From Streptomyces tuirus (GTDB lineage Bacteria > Actinomycetota > Actinomycetes > Streptomycetales > Streptomycetaceae): 64,000 bases of DNA. Below are positions 27,762 to 36,771 of this stretch, piece after piece; position 1 is the first letter of the stretch; every line of letters starts with the position of its first letter. The stretch spans positions 1,178,001 through 1,242,000 of the forward strand of contig JAGTPG010000002.1 of assembly GCA_018195615.1 (NCBI GenBank). The letters run 5' to 3'. The notes beneath the pieces are model-generated. The model did not search any database. It was not told the origin of the DNA and saw only the letters and a list, made by a program, of their open reading frames with translations. The position numbers were made by a program, and so were the translations under genes.

Positions 27762-29192
27762 ATGAACCGCAACGGGCCCGCGTCCGCCGCCTGGGAGCTG
27801 CTGCTGCCCGCCGCTTCGGCACCGGCACGCACGCGTGGTCGTTCCCTGCAGGCGGCGCTGCGGGAGGCGGTCCGCTCGGGCCGGCTCGCGCCGGGCACGC
27901 GGTTGCCGTCGAGCCGGGACCTCGCGGCGGATCTGGGGGTGTCGCGCGGGCTGATCACGGAGGCGTACGAGCAGTTGACGGCGGAGGGCTATCTGCGCAG
28001 CGGCCAGGGCGCCGGGACCTGGGTGGGTGCCGCCGTGCGGGCCGCCCGGCCGCCTGCGCGGGACCTCGCGCCACGCCTCCCCGGCGCCCGCGCGGACTTC
28101 GTGCCCGGGACGCCGGATCTGTCGCTGTTCCCTCGCTCGGCGTGGGCCGCCGCGCACCGCGGTGTGCTGGCGGAGCTGCCGCACCAGGAGCTGGGCTATC
28201 CCGATCCGCGCGGGCTGCCGCGGCTGCGTACCGCGCTGGCCGGGCTGCTGGCCCGGCGGCGGGGCGCGGTGGCGGATCCGGAGCGCATCGTGGTGGTCTC
28301 CGGGGTGGCTCAGGCGACGACGCTGCTCGGTTTCGCGCTGCACGCGCGCGGGGTGCGCACCGTCGGCGTGGAGGACCCGGGCAGCCCTCAGCACGACGCG
28401 CTGTACGCCTCGGCCGGGGTCACCGCCGTGCCGGTGCCCCTGGACGGTGAGGGCATCGCCCTGGAGCCGCTGCGGGCGTCGGGCGTACGGGCCGTGGTGA
28501 CGACACCGTCCCATCAGTTCCCCACCGGCATCGCCTACTCGGCCCGCCGGCGCGCCGAGCTGCTGGACTGGGCGCGGTCGGTGGACGGTCTCGTCCTGGA
28601 GGACGACTACGACGGCGACTTCCGCTACGACCGTGCCCCGGTCGGCGCGCTCCAGGGCCTCGACCCGGAGCACGTCGCCTACACGGGTTCGGTCAGCAAG
28701 TCCCTCGCCCCCGGGCTGCGGCTGGGCTGGCTGCTGGTGCCCGAGTCCTGGGCGGAGGAGATCGTCGAGCGCAAGCGCACCATGGATCTCGGACACCCGG
28801 CCCTCGACCAGGCCCTCTTCGCCCGCTTCCTGGAGCGCGGCGACTACGACCGCCAGCTGCGCCGATGCCAGCGCGCCTACCGCGAGCGCCGCGACGCCCT
28901 CGCCGCGGCCCTGGACGAACACTTCCCCGGCTCCGAGGTCTCCGGGATCGCCGCGGGCCTGCACGTGATCGCCGGCCTGCCGGAGCGCTACGGCCCCGAG
29001 GACCGTTTCCTCGCCCGCGTGACGGCGGCCGGAGTGGCGGTACGCCCGCTGTCGGCCTACGCACACGCGCGTGCCGCCCGGGACGGGACCGACACGCCGA
29101 AGCGGATACGACTCGTCCTGGGCTACGCCCACATACCGCCCGCCCGGATCCACGAGGGTGTACGCCTGATGGCGGAGGCGGCGACGGGGTGA
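27762..29192 (+). CDS. MocR/PdxR-type regulator
   Basis: A 476-aa fusion of a GntR winged helix (LQAALREAVRSGRLAPGTRLPSSRDLAADLGVSRGLITEAYEQLTAEGYL, residues 30-80) and a fold-type I aminotransferase domain with PLP lysine in TGSVSKSLAPGLRLGW and LVLEDDYDGDFRYD. PdxR members control pyridoxal phosphate synthesis; other MocR proteins control different amino-acid genes. No pdxST genes are present, so the target is unclear. The in-frame ORF extends far upstream through the hydrolase but is antisense-like there; MNRNGPASAAWELL is the natural start. Confidence 0.9.
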   Translation: MNRNGPASAAWELLLPAASAPARTRGRSLQAALREAVRSGRLAPGTRLPSSRDLAADLGVSRGLITEAYEQLTAEGYLRSGQGAGTWVGAAVRAARPPARDLAPRLPGARADFVPGTPDLSLFPRSAWAAAHRGVLAELPHQELGYPDPRGLPRLRTALAGLLARRRGAVADPERIVVVSGVAQATTLLGFALHARGVRTVGVEDPGSPQHDALYASAGVTAVPVPLDGEGIALEPLRASGVRAVVTTPSHQFPTGIAYSARRRAELLDWARSVDGLVLEDDYDGDFRYDRAPVGALQGLDPEHVAYTGSVSKSLAPGLRLGWLLVPESWAEEIVERKRTMDLGHPALDQALFARFLERGDYDRQLRRCQRAYRERRDALAAALDEHFPGSEVSGIAAGLHVIAGLPERYGPEDRFLARVTAAGVAVRPLSAYAHARAARDGTDTPKRIRLVLGYAHIPPARIHEGVRLMAEAATG

Positions 29193-29243
29193 CTCCCGCG
29201 AGCTCCCGGGTGTCCGCCGGTTCCCCTCCCCTCGCGGTCAGTT

Positions 29244-29265
29244 GTTCACTTGGGGTTCGTGTGCG
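29244..29265 (+). promoter_or_regulatory. PHO box upstream of phoD
   Basis: GTTCACTTGGG (29244-29254) matches the Streptomyces PhoP direct-repeat unit consensus G(G/T)TCAYYYR(G/C)G exactly. The adjacent 11-mer GTTCGTGTGCG (29255-29265) matches partly. The pair ends 65 bp before the phoD ATG, suitable for activation by PhoP under phosphate limitation. Confidence 0.65.
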
Positions 29266-29330
29266 CGCTGCGGCGTGCCAGTAGTTGTGACTGTGCACAT
29301 TGGCCGGATCCCGTCCCTGGAGGCGTATCC

Positions 29331-30893
29331 ATGTCACACCGTCCGTTCCCCGGGCGCCGTAGCGTCCTGCGTGGCTCCCTCGCCGCGTCGGCGGCCCTGT
29401 CCCTGCCCACCGCGCTCGGCGCGGCGCCGGCCTTCGCGCGGTCGGGGCGTCCGAACGCGGGGTGGGGTGTGCAGACGGGCGACGTGACCAGCGACTCCGG
29501 GCTGGTCTGGGTGCGCTCCGACCGGCCGGCCCGGATGATCGTCGAGACGTCGGCGACCGAGTCGTTCCGCAACCCGCGCAGATGGCACGGCCCGCTGCTG
29601 GGCTCCGGCACGGACTTCACCGGCACCACCCGGCTGCGTGGACTGCCGCCCGGCGAGCAGATCCACTACCGGGTGCTGCTCGCCGACCCGGACGACCCGC
29701 GCCGCAGCGGCGAGCCGGTCACCGGCACCTTCCGCACGGCGTCCGTGAAGCGCCGCGACGGCGTGCGGTTCGTGTGGTCCGGCGACCTGGCCGGACAAGG
29801 CTGGGGCATCAACCCGGAGTTCGGCGGCTACCGGATCTACGACGCGATGGCCGCGCTCGACCCGGACTTCTTCCTGTGCAGCGGCGACAACATCTACGCC
29901 GACGGTCCGATCACCGAGAGCGTGGCCCTGCCCGACGGCAGCACCTGGCGGAACATCACCACCGAGGAGAAGGCGAAGGTCGCCGAGACGCTCGCGGAGT
30001 TCCGCGGCAACTTCCGCTACAACCTGCTGGACGAGAACCTGCGCGCCTTCAACGCCCGCGTCCCGTCCATCGTCCAGTGGGACGACCACGAGGTCACCAA
30101 CAACTGGTACCCCGGCGAGATCCTCACCGACGCCCGGTACACCGAGAAGCGGGTCGACGTGCTCGCGGCCCGCGCCCGCCAGGCCTTCTCGGAGTACTTC
30201 CCGATCTCCACGCTGCGCCGCCCCGACGGCCGTGTCCACCGCGTCCAGCACCACGGCCCGCTGCTGGACGTCTTCGTCCTGGACATGCGCACGTACCGCA
30301 ACGCGAACTCGCCCGACGACCAGCCCACCGATCCGCAGGGCATCCTCGGACGGGAGCAGCTGGAGTGGCTCAAGCGCGAGCTGTCCCGCTCCCGGGCGGT
30401 GTGGAAGGTGATCGCCTCCGACATGCCGATCGGCCTGGTCGTCCCGGACGGTCAGAACATCGAGGCCGTCGCGCAGGGCGACCCCGGCAAGCCCCTGGGG
30501 CGTGAGCTGCAGATCGCCGAGCTGCTGCGGTTCGTCAAGCACCGGCGGATCACGGGCACGGTGTGGCTGACGGCCGACGTGCACCACACCTCGGCACAGC
30601 ACTACCAGCCGTCGCGGGCCGCCTTCACCGACTTCGAGCCGTTCTGGGAGTTCGTATCGGGCCCGCTGAACGCCGGTGCCTTCCCGGCGAGCGCGCTCGA
30701 CGGCACCTTCGGCCCCGACCGGGTGTTCGTGAAGGCGCCGACCACCGCGAACGTCTCGCCGGCCGGTGGCTACCAGTTCTTCGGCGAGGTGGACATCGAC
30801 GGCGGCAGCGGCGAGCTGACCGTCCGTCTGCGGGAGCAGGACGGCACCGTGCTGTTCACCAAGGTGCTCCAGCCGGGCCTGGTCGGCCAGTGA
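29331..30893 (+). CDS. phoD: Tat-exported alkaline phosphatase D
   Basis: A 520-aa secreted phosphatase/phosphodiesterase. The Tat signal is R-R-S-V-L-R-G with a hydrophobic stretch to AFA. A PhoD N-terminal domain (GVQTGDVTSDSGLVWVRSDRPA) precedes the metallophosphoesterase core: VWSGDLAGQG, FLCSGDNIYADG, QWDDHEVTNNW and WLTADVHHTSAQHY. These residues bind the Ca/Fe cluster in the family. A PHO box upstream indicates PhoP control. Confidence 0.94.
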   Translation: MSHRPFPGRRSVLRGSLAASAALSLPTALGAAPAFARSGRPNAGWGVQTGDVTSDSGLVWVRSDRPARMIVETSATESFRNPRRWHGPLLGSGTDFTGTTRLRGLPPGEQIHYRVLLADPDDPRRSGEPVTGTFRTASVKRRDGVRFVWSGDLAGQGWGINPEFGGYRIYDAMAALDPDFFLCSGDNIYADGPITESVALPDGSTWRNITTEEKAKVAETLAEFRGNFRYNLLDENLRAFNARVPSIVQWDDHEVTNNWYPGEILTDARYTEKRVDVLAARARQAFSEYFPISTLRRPDGRVHRVQHHGPLLDVFVLDMRTYRNANSPDDQPTDPQGILGREQLEWLKRELSRSRAVWKVIASDMPIGLVVPDGQNIEAVAQGDPGKPLGRELQIAELLRFVKHRRITGTVWLTADVHHTSAQHYQPSRAAFTDFEPFWEFVSGPLNAGAFPASALDGTFGPDRVFVKAPTTANVSPAGGYQFFGEVDIDGGSGELTVRLREQDGTVLFTKVLQPGLVGQ

Positions 30894-30966
30894 GGCACGA
30901 AGTAAGGTACGGGGCGCAACGTTTGAAGGGTCGATAAAGGGGGCAGGTCACTCCTTTTACCCGCCA

Positions 30967-31010
30967 GTCACAGTGCGTTCGTGATCACGCAACACGGTTC
31001 GGTCACAGTG
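30967..31010. promoter_or_regulatory. Direct repeat upstream of the ACT-GNAT gene
   Basis: GTCACAGTG occurs at 30967-30975 and again at 31002-31010, 35 bp apart, with GTGATCAC between them. It lies directly before the ATG at 31016, so it may be a repressor site or part of the 5' leader. No protein is known to bind it. Confidence 0.35.
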
Positions 31011-31015
31011 GGTGC

Positions 31016-32269
31016 ATGACGCGAAAAGTGACTCATGTGACGGACTTGAACGACTGCCGCCCCACCGGCCCGTGGCAGCGGGTCACGGCGGCGGTCCACG
31101 CCTGGCGAACACGACGCCACGAACACGCGCCGCCCACGGGCGATACCGGGTCCCCGGCACCGGAGCCGGTGCCGGGGGCGAACACGCTGTGGCGGATGCG
31201 GACGACCGTGAAGGACGAGCCGGGCTCCCTTGCGGCCCTGTGCACGGCCCTCGCCGAGCTGCGGGTCGACATCCTCAGCCTGCAGACGCATCCGCTGGCC
31301 GAGGGCACGGTCGACGAGTTCCTGCTGCGGGCTCCCGGCGAGCTCGCGGCGTCCGGGATCAGCACGGCGGTGCGGGAGGCCGGCGGCACCGACACCTGGA
31401 TCGAGCGGGCCGACGCCCACGACCTCGTGGACGCTCCGACCCGGGTTCTGGGACTCGCCGCCCGCACCGCCCTGGACGCCGCTGAACTGCCCCTGGCGCT
31501 GCGCCAGTTGCTGGGCCGGTGCACGATCCGTTCCCTGCCCGCGCCGGCCGGCGGCGACCGGGCGTCCGACAGCGTGCCGGTGGAGGGTGCCCTCGACGAC
31601 ACGGTGATGCGGCTGCGCGGCCCGGAAGGCGGAGTGATCGCCGTGGAGCGGCCGTACCTGCCGTTCACACCGACCGAGTTCGCCCGGGCCAGGGCCCTGG
31701 TGGAGCTGGACGCCCGGCTCGGTCCGCGCGTCCCGCACGGCCGGGACGTGCTCACGCTGGCCGAGGGCCGTGACATCACGGTGCGCCGGGCCGACACGCG
31801 TGACGTGGAGGCCGCGCGGGCGATGCACGAGCGGTGCTCGGACCGCACGCTCAAGCTTCGCTATCACGGGCCCGTCGGTGACGCCGACCGGTATCTCAAC
31901 CACCTGCTCAGTCCGCGGTTCGGCCGCACGCTCGCGGTGCAGTCGGCGTCGGGGCGGCTTGTGGGTCTCGGTCATCTGCTGTGGGACGGGGACGAGACGG
32001 AGATCGCGCTGATCGTCGAGGACGCGTGGCAGCGGCGGGGCGTGGGGACCGAGTTGCTCCGCAGGTTGGTGGGGATGGCTGTCGAGGCCGGCTGCTCGAG
32101 TGTGTACGCCGTGACGCAGGCGTCCAACACGGGGATGGTCGCGGCTATGCGGGGGCTCGGGCTTCCTCTCGACTATCAGGTCGAGGAGGGGACTCTGGTG
32201 ATCACTGCGCGCCTTGGTGACGCTGGTGCGGATCAGGTGGCCGGTCTGGGGAACGCCTCAGCGCCGTAG
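31016..32269 (+). CDS. ACT-domain-fused GNAT acetyltransferase
   Basis: A 417-aa protein. An ACT-like domain (WRMRTTVKDEPGSLAALCTALAELRVDILSLQTHPL, residues 59-95) comes first; a C-terminal GNAT domain (ITVRRADTRDVEAARAMHERCS, acetyl-CoA loop VEDAWQRRGVGTELLRRLVG near residue 340) comes last. ACT-GNAT fusions in actinomycetes are known as amino-acid-responsive lysine acetyltransferases that modify acyl-CoA synthetases; assignment here is by architecture. Its 3' end overlaps the convergent lyase by 12 bp. Confidence 0.85.
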   Translation: MTRKVTHVTDLNDCRPTGPWQRVTAAVHAWRTRRHEHAPPTGDTGSPAPEPVPGANTLWRMRTTVKDEPGSLAALCTALAELRVDILSLQTHPLAEGTVDEFLLRAPGELAASGISTAVREAGGTDTWIERADAHDLVDAPTRVLGLAARTALDAAELPLALRQLLGRCTIRSLPAPAGGDRASDSVPVEGALDDTVMRLRGPEGGVIAVERPYLPFTPTEFARARALVELDARLGPRVPHGRDVLTLAEGRDITVRRADTRDVEAARAMHERCSDRTLKLRYHGPVGDADRYLNHLLSPRFGRTLAVQSASGRLVGLGHLLWDGDETEIALIVEDAWQRRGVGTELLRRLVGMAVEAGCSSVYAVTQASNTGMVAAMRGLGLPLDYQVEEGTLVITARLGDAGADQVAGLGNASAP

Positions 32270-33522
32270 GGTCGCACGTCCATCGGCGGGTGCGGGTTCG
32301 TGGTGGCTTGTCGCGCCCACGCGGCGGAGCCGCAGATCAGCACTGCCCCGCGCCCCTGACGGGGCGTCGCCCAAAGCCGTGTCGAGATCCGACCACAGGT
32401 CCTCCACGTCCTCCAGGCCCACCGACATGCGCAACAACCGGTCGCTCACTCCGGCGTCCCTGCGGTCGTCCGCTTCGACGATGCGGTGGCTGATGGACGC
32501 CGGGTGCTGGATGAGGGTGTCGACGCTGCCGAGGCTGACGGCGGGGGTGATCAGACGGACGCCTGCGATGACCTCGTGCGGGTCGTCGTGCACCTCGAAG
32601 GAGACCATCGCGCCGCCGACGCGCGGATAGTGCACGCGCGCGATCCGCGGGTCGGCGGCGAGGCGGCGGGCGAGTTCGGCCGCGGTGGCGGAGGCGGCCC
32701 GGACCCGGACGGGGAGGGTGGACAGCCCGCGCAGCAGGAGGTAGCCGGCCAGCGGATGCAGCACGCCGCCGGTGGCGAACCGCACCTGCCGCAGCCGTCC
32801 CGCGAGCTCCTCGTCACAGGCGACGACGCCCGCCAGCACGTCCCCGTGCCCGCCGAGGTACTTGGTCGCGCTGTGCAGCACCAGCCGCGCCCCTGCTCGG
32901 CGGGGCGCTGGAGGACAGGTGTGGCGAAGGTGTTGTCCACGAGCAGCGGGACGGATCCGCAGGCGTGGGCCACGGCCCGCAGGTCGACCTCGGCGAGGGT
33001 CGGGTTCGCCGGGGACTCCACCAGCACCAGGCCGGTGTCCGGGCGCAGCGCCTCCGTGATGCCGGCCGGGTCGGTCCACGTCACCTCCGAGCCCAGCAGC
33101 CCGGCGGTCAGCAGGTGGTCGCTGCAGCCGTAGAGGGGACGTACGGCGACGACGTGGCGCAGTCCCATCGAGGCCCGGACGAGGAGAACCGCGCTCAGCG
33201 CCGCCATGCCGCTGGCGAAGGCGACCGCCGCCTCGGTGCCCTCCAGGCGGGCCAGCGCGGTCTCGAAGCGGGCGACGGTCGGGTTGCCGAGGCGCCCGTA
33301 CACGGGCGGGCCGTCCGGCTCCGCGCCGGTGGCGGCGAACGCGTCGATCCGGGCCGCCTCGGCCCGGCTGTCGTACGACGGGTAGGTGGTGGACAGGTCG
33401 ATCGGCGGGGCGTGCAGTCCCTGCCGGGCGAGGTCGTCCCGGCCGGCGTGCACGGCCTCGGTGGCGAGTGCTCGCGATGTGGTGCGTAGGTCGTCGTGGG
33501 CGCCCATGCTCGCTGTGTCCAT
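32258..33522 (-). CDS. Trans-sulfuration enzyme family PLP lyase (frame broken)
   Basis: Cys/Met metabolism PLP enzyme (cystathionine or methionine gamma-lyase type), about 421 aa. It shows PVYGRLGNPTVARFETALARLEGTEAAVAFASGMAA, VRPLYGCSDHLL, LVLVESPANPTL, LLVDNTFATPV and the PLP lysine SATKYLGGHGD. One G is missing near 32897. The last ~30 residues (GARGSADLRLRRVGATSHHEPAPADG) are encoded by a copy of the dispersed intergenic repeat, so the natural end was probably near DLDTALG. It is divergent from an Lrp/AsnC regulator that likely controls it. Confidence 0.88.
32285..32371 (-). repeat. Dispersed Streptomyces intergenic repeat, copy 3 (reverse, long form)
   Basis: Read on the minus strand: GACGCCCCGTCAGGGGCG (hairpin) then CGCGGGGCAGTGCTGATC, GCGGCTCCGCCGCGTGGGCG (second hairpin) and CGACAAGCCACCACGAACCC. 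Compared with the other two copies it carries an insertion of about 30 bp containing the second hairpin. It lies within the 3' end of the lyase reading frame. Confidence 0.7.
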
Positions 33523-33538
33523 GACGGAAGGGTGAACA

Positions 33539-33578
33539 CCGAACGGGCTGTCCGCGGAGAACGCCGTGTTACGTTCGG
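33539..33578. promoter_or_regulatory. Inverted repeat between lyase and Lrp genes
   Basis: CCGAACG (33539-33545) and CGTTCGG (33572-33578) form a 7-bp inverted repeat with 26 bp between, centred in the 59-bp divergent gap. This is a plausible operator for the Lrp/AsnC protein acting on both genes. Confidence 0.45.
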
Positions 33579-33581
33579 CAC

Positions 33582-34073
33582 ATGGCCGAATCTGTCGTAC
33601 TGGACCCGGTGGATCTCCACCTGCTGCGGCTGCTGCAGAACGACGCCCGGACGACCTACCGGGATCTCGCCGCGCAGGTCGGGGTCGCGCCGTCGACCTG
33701 TCTGGACCGGGTCACCCGGTTGCGCCGGTCGGGCGTGATCCTCGGACACCGGCTCGAGCTCGATCCGGCCAAGCTGGGGCGCGGCCTGGAGGCACTGCTG
33801 TCGGTGCAGGTCCGGCCGCACCGGCGGGAGCTGGTCGGGCCGTTCGTGGAGCGGATCCGGGCCCTGCCGGAGTCGCGGACCGTCTTCCATCTGACCGGTC
33901 CGGACGACTACCTCGTCCATGTCGCGGTCGCCGACATGGCCGACCTTCAGCGGCTCGTGCTGGACGAGTTCACCTCACGGCGGGAGGTCGCACGCGTGGA
34001 GACCCGGCTGATCTTCCAGCAGTGGGAGTGCGGTCCGCTGCTGCCGCCTACGCCCTCGGCTCAATCCGGATGA
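33582..34073 (+). CDS. Lrp/AsnC-family regulator
   Basis: A 163-aa regulator: N-terminal HTH (LDPVDLHLLRLLQNDARTTYRDLAAQVGVAPSTCLDRVTRLRRSGVI) and a C-terminal RAM domain (ALLSVQVRPHRRELVGPFVERI; HLTGPDDYLVHVAVADMADLQ) that binds amino acids. Divergent position suggests it tunes the trans-sulfuration lyase in response to sulfur amino acids. Confidence 0.92.
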   Translation: MAESVVLDPVDLHLLRLLQNDARTTYRDLAAQVGVAPSTCLDRVTRLRRSGVILGHRLELDPAKLGRGLEALLSVQVRPHRRELVGPFVERIRALPESRTVFHLTGPDDYLVHVAVADMADLQRLVLDEFTSRREVARVETRLIFQQWECGPLLPPTPSAQSG

Positions 34074-34105
34074 CGTCCGGTGCCCCGCGTACCAGGATGG
34101 TCCGC

Positions 34106-35797
34106 ATGTCTGAGATCAAGAGCCCGCTGCCCCGTGAGGTCGCCGACTCCTACGTCGACGAGCTCGTCGCCCTCGACCCGATCACCGGCACGTTCCTCGG
34201 CGTGCCGGAGAGTTCGGGCAGGCTGCCCGACACCTCACCCGCGGGCCAGGAGGCGCTCGCGGAGCTGGCGCGCCGGACGCTGGCCCGGCTGGACGAGGCG
34301 GAGCGGCAGCCCGGCGCGGACAGCGACATCGAACGCCGCTGCGCGCGGCTGCTGCGCGAGCGGCTCAGCGCCGAGCTCGCCGTGCACGAGGCCGACGAGA
34401 GCCTGCGTTCCGTCAGCAACCTGAGCTCGATCGCCCACTCGGTGCGACAGGTGTTCACCGTGACGCCCTCCCAGTCGGAGGAGGACTGGGCGGCGATCGC
34501 CGAGCGGCTGCGCGCGGTCCCGGCGGCGCTGGAGGGCTACCGGGAGTCCCTCGCGCTGGGCCTGGAGCGGAAGCTGTACGGCGGGCCGCGCGCCACCGCC
34601 ACGTTCGTGCGGCAGCTCGGCGAGTGGGCGGACACCGACGGCCAGGGACTCGGCTGGTTCGAGACGTTCGCGGCCACCGGCCCCGATGCCCTGCGGTCCG
34701 AACTGGACACAGCGGCCCGTTCGGCCACCGAGGCCGTCGTCCGGCTGCGCGACTGGATGCGGGACGTGTACGCACCGACGGTCGAGGGCGCCCCGGAGGT
34801 GGTGGGCCGGGAGCGGTACGCGCGCTGGGTGCGCTACTTCAACGGCACGGACCTCGACCTCGACGAGGCGTACGCGTACGGCTGGTCCGAGTACCACCGC
34901 CTCCTCGGCGAGATGAAGACCGAGGCCGAGAAGATCCTGCCGGGCGCGGCCACGCCGTGGGTGGCGCTGGCGCACCTGGACGAGCACGGCACGCACATCG
35001 AGGGCGTCGACGAGGTGCGGCAGTGGCTGCAGTCGCTGATGGACGAGGCGATCGACGCGCTCGACGGCACGCACTTCGACCTGGCCGAGCGGGTGCGCCG
35101 GGTGGAGTCGCGCATCGCCCCTCCGGGCAGCGCCGCGGCCCCGTACTACACGGAGCCCTCGGACGACTTCTCGCGCCCCGGCTGCACCTGGCTGCCGACC
35201 ATGGGCAAGACGCGTTTCCCGGTCTACGACCTGGTGTCGACCTGGTACCACGAGGGTGTGCCCGGCCACCACCTCCAGCTGGCCCAGTGGAAGCACGTCG
35301 CGGAGAACCTCTCCCGCTACCAGGCCGGTGTCGGCATGGTGAGCGCCAACGCCGAGGGCTGGGCCCTGTACGCGGAGCGGCTCATGGACGAGCTGGGCTT
35401 CCTCACGGACCCGGAGCGCCGGCTCGGCTATCTGGACGCGCAGATGATGCGTGCCGTGCGCGTCATCATCGACATCGGCATGCACCTGGAGCTGACGATC
35501 CCGGACGACTCACCCTTCCACCCCGGCGAGCGCTGGACGCCCGAGCTGGCGCAGGAGTTCTTCGGCTCGCACAGCAGCCGGCCCGCGGACTTCGTGGAGA
35601 GCGAGCTGACCCGCTATCTGTCCATGCCGGGCCAGGCCATCGGCTACAAGCTGGGCGAGCGCGCCTGGCTGCTGGGCCGCGAGAACGCGCGCGAGCGGCA
35701 CGGCGACGCCTTCGACCCGAAGGCGTGGCACATGGCGGCCCTGTCGCAGGGCTCGCTGGGCCTGGACGACCTGGTCGACGAGTTGTCGCAGCTGTAG
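34106..35797 (+). CDS. DUF885 family metalloprotein
   Basis: A 563-aa soluble protein of the DUF885 family (peptidase-like). The zinc-type motif TWYHEGVPGHHLQLAQW (HExPGHH) lies near residue 382, followed by NAEGWALYAERLMDELG, which supplies a further acidic ligand. Such proteins resemble M32/M3 gluzincins and are believed to be peptidases or ester hydrolases; function is unproven. The ATG at 34106 is the natural start. It follows the Lrp gene by 32 bp. Confidence 0.87.
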   Translation: MSEIKSPLPREVADSYVDELVALDPITGTFLGVPESSGRLPDTSPAGQEALAELARRTLARLDEAERQPGADSDIERRCARLLRERLSAELAVHEADESLRSVSNLSSIAHSVRQVFTVTPSQSEEDWAAIAERLRAVPAALEGYRESLALGLERKLYGGPRATATFVRQLGEWADTDGQGLGWFETFAATGPDALRSELDTAARSATEAVVRLRDWMRDVYAPTVEGAPEVVGRERYARWVRYFNGTDLDLDEAYAYGWSEYHRLLGEMKTEAEKILPGAATPWVALAHLDEHGTHIEGVDEVRQWLQSLMDEAIDALDGTHFDLAERVRRVESRIAPPGSAAAPYYTEPSDDFSRPGCTWLPTMGKTRFPVYDLVSTWYHEGVPGHHLQLAQWKHVAENLSRYQAGVGMVSANAEGWALYAERLMDELGFLTDPERRLGYLDAQMMRAVRVIIDIGMHLELTIPDDSPFHPGERWTPELAQEFFGSHSSRPADFVESELTRYLSMPGQAIGYKLGERAWLLGRENARERHGDAFDPKAWHMAALSQGSLGLDDLVDELSQL

Positions 35798-35803
35798 CAG
35801 CCG

Positions 35804-36658
35804 CTAGCGCCGGAAGCCGCCCTCGGAGTCGATGACCTGTCCGGTGACCCATTCCGCCTCGTCGGTGGCGAGCCACGCGATGAGACGGGCCGGGTCGTCG
35901 GGCATGCCCCACCGTCCGGAGGGGAAGCGGGCGGCTATGGCGTCGTAGTCGTCCCCGGTCATGTAATCCGTGTCGACAGGGCCGGGGTTGACGGTGTTCA
36001 CGGTGACCGCGTGCTCGGCGAGCGCGGTCGCAAGGGAGCGGGTGACGGAGGCGAGGGCGCCCTTCTGCAGGGCGTAGGCGAGTTCCCAGGGCATGCCGCC
36101 GGCGATGTCCTGGCCGGAGGTCATCATCATGACGCGCCCGCCCGGTGTGCGCGGCGGCAGTGCGGTGCGCTGTCGGGCGTAGGCCTGGATCAGCAGGATC
36201 ACGGAGCGGGTGTCGACCGCCCAGTGCCGGTCGAGCTTCGCCGTGTCGATGTCGTCCAGCGAGCCGTCGAACCCGCTCTGGGCGTGGTTGGCGACGAGGA
36301 TGTCGAGCCGCCCGCCGAGCGCGTCGGCGGCCCTGCCGATCAGTTCGCCGGGCACGTCCGGGTCGGCCAGGTCACCGGGCCCGGCGACGACCGTGGCGTC
36401 GGGATCACCGAGCGCGCCCCGCACGGACTCGACGACGTCCTCGGGCCGGTCGGCACCCCAGGGCATGTCGGCGTCGTGCGGCACGTGGTGATGCAGATAG
36501 ACACTCGCCCCGTACGCGGCCAGCCGCCGGGCCACGGCATGCCCGATGCCGCCGCGCCGACTGGCGCCGGTCACCAGCGCGGTGCGCCCACGCAGGGGCA
36601 GGGGGTCGCGGCGCAGTTCTTCGCGAGTGGGGTGGGGAAGTCGAGGCATGCAGACCAT
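35804..36658 (-). CDS. Short-chain dehydrogenase/reductase
   Basis: About 284 aa. The dinucleotide motif is TALVTGASRRGGIGHAVARRLAAYGA and the active-site region W-E-L-A-Y-A-L-Q-K-G-A (YxxxK equivalent with Q before Lys). TVNPGPVDTDY and VTGQVIDSEGG complete the fold. The start M-V-C-M-P-R-L-P at 36658 is preferred; an internal ATG lies at 36649, while the longer frame upstream is inside a repeat element. The physiological substrate is unknown. Confidence 0.88.
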   Translation of the reverse strand: MVCMPRLPHPTREELRRDPLPLRGRTALVTGASRRGGIGHAVARRLAAYGASVYLHHHVPHDADMPWGADRPEDVVESVRGALGDPDATVVAGPGDLADPDVPGELIGRAADALGGRLDILVANHAQSGFDGSLDDIDTAKLDRHWAVDTRSVILLIQAYARQRTALPPRTPGGRVMMMTSGQDIAGGMPWELAYALQKGALASVTRSLATALAEHAVTVNTVNPGPVDTDYMTGDDYDAIAARFPSGRWGMPDDPARLIAWLATDEAEWVTGQVIDSEGGFRR

Positions 36659-36694
36659 GCTGCCCCGGGCTTCTTGAGCGACGCACGCGAATAT

Positions 36695-36751
36695 CGCCCC
36701 TTCAGGGACGCGGGGAACTGCGCGATAAACCACCGAAGACCCGCACCCGCC
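36695..36751 (+). repeat. Dispersed Streptomyces intergenic repeat, copy 2
   Basis: CGCCCCTTCAGGGACGCGGG followed by GAACTGCGCGATAAACCACC and ACCCGCACCCGCC. Same core as copies 1 and 3. It fills the gap between the SDR start and the end of the Imm21-like gene and, translated, yields the false N-terminal extension of the SDR. Confidence 0.7.
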
Positions 36752-36771
36752 AACAGCCAACACCCCCACGG

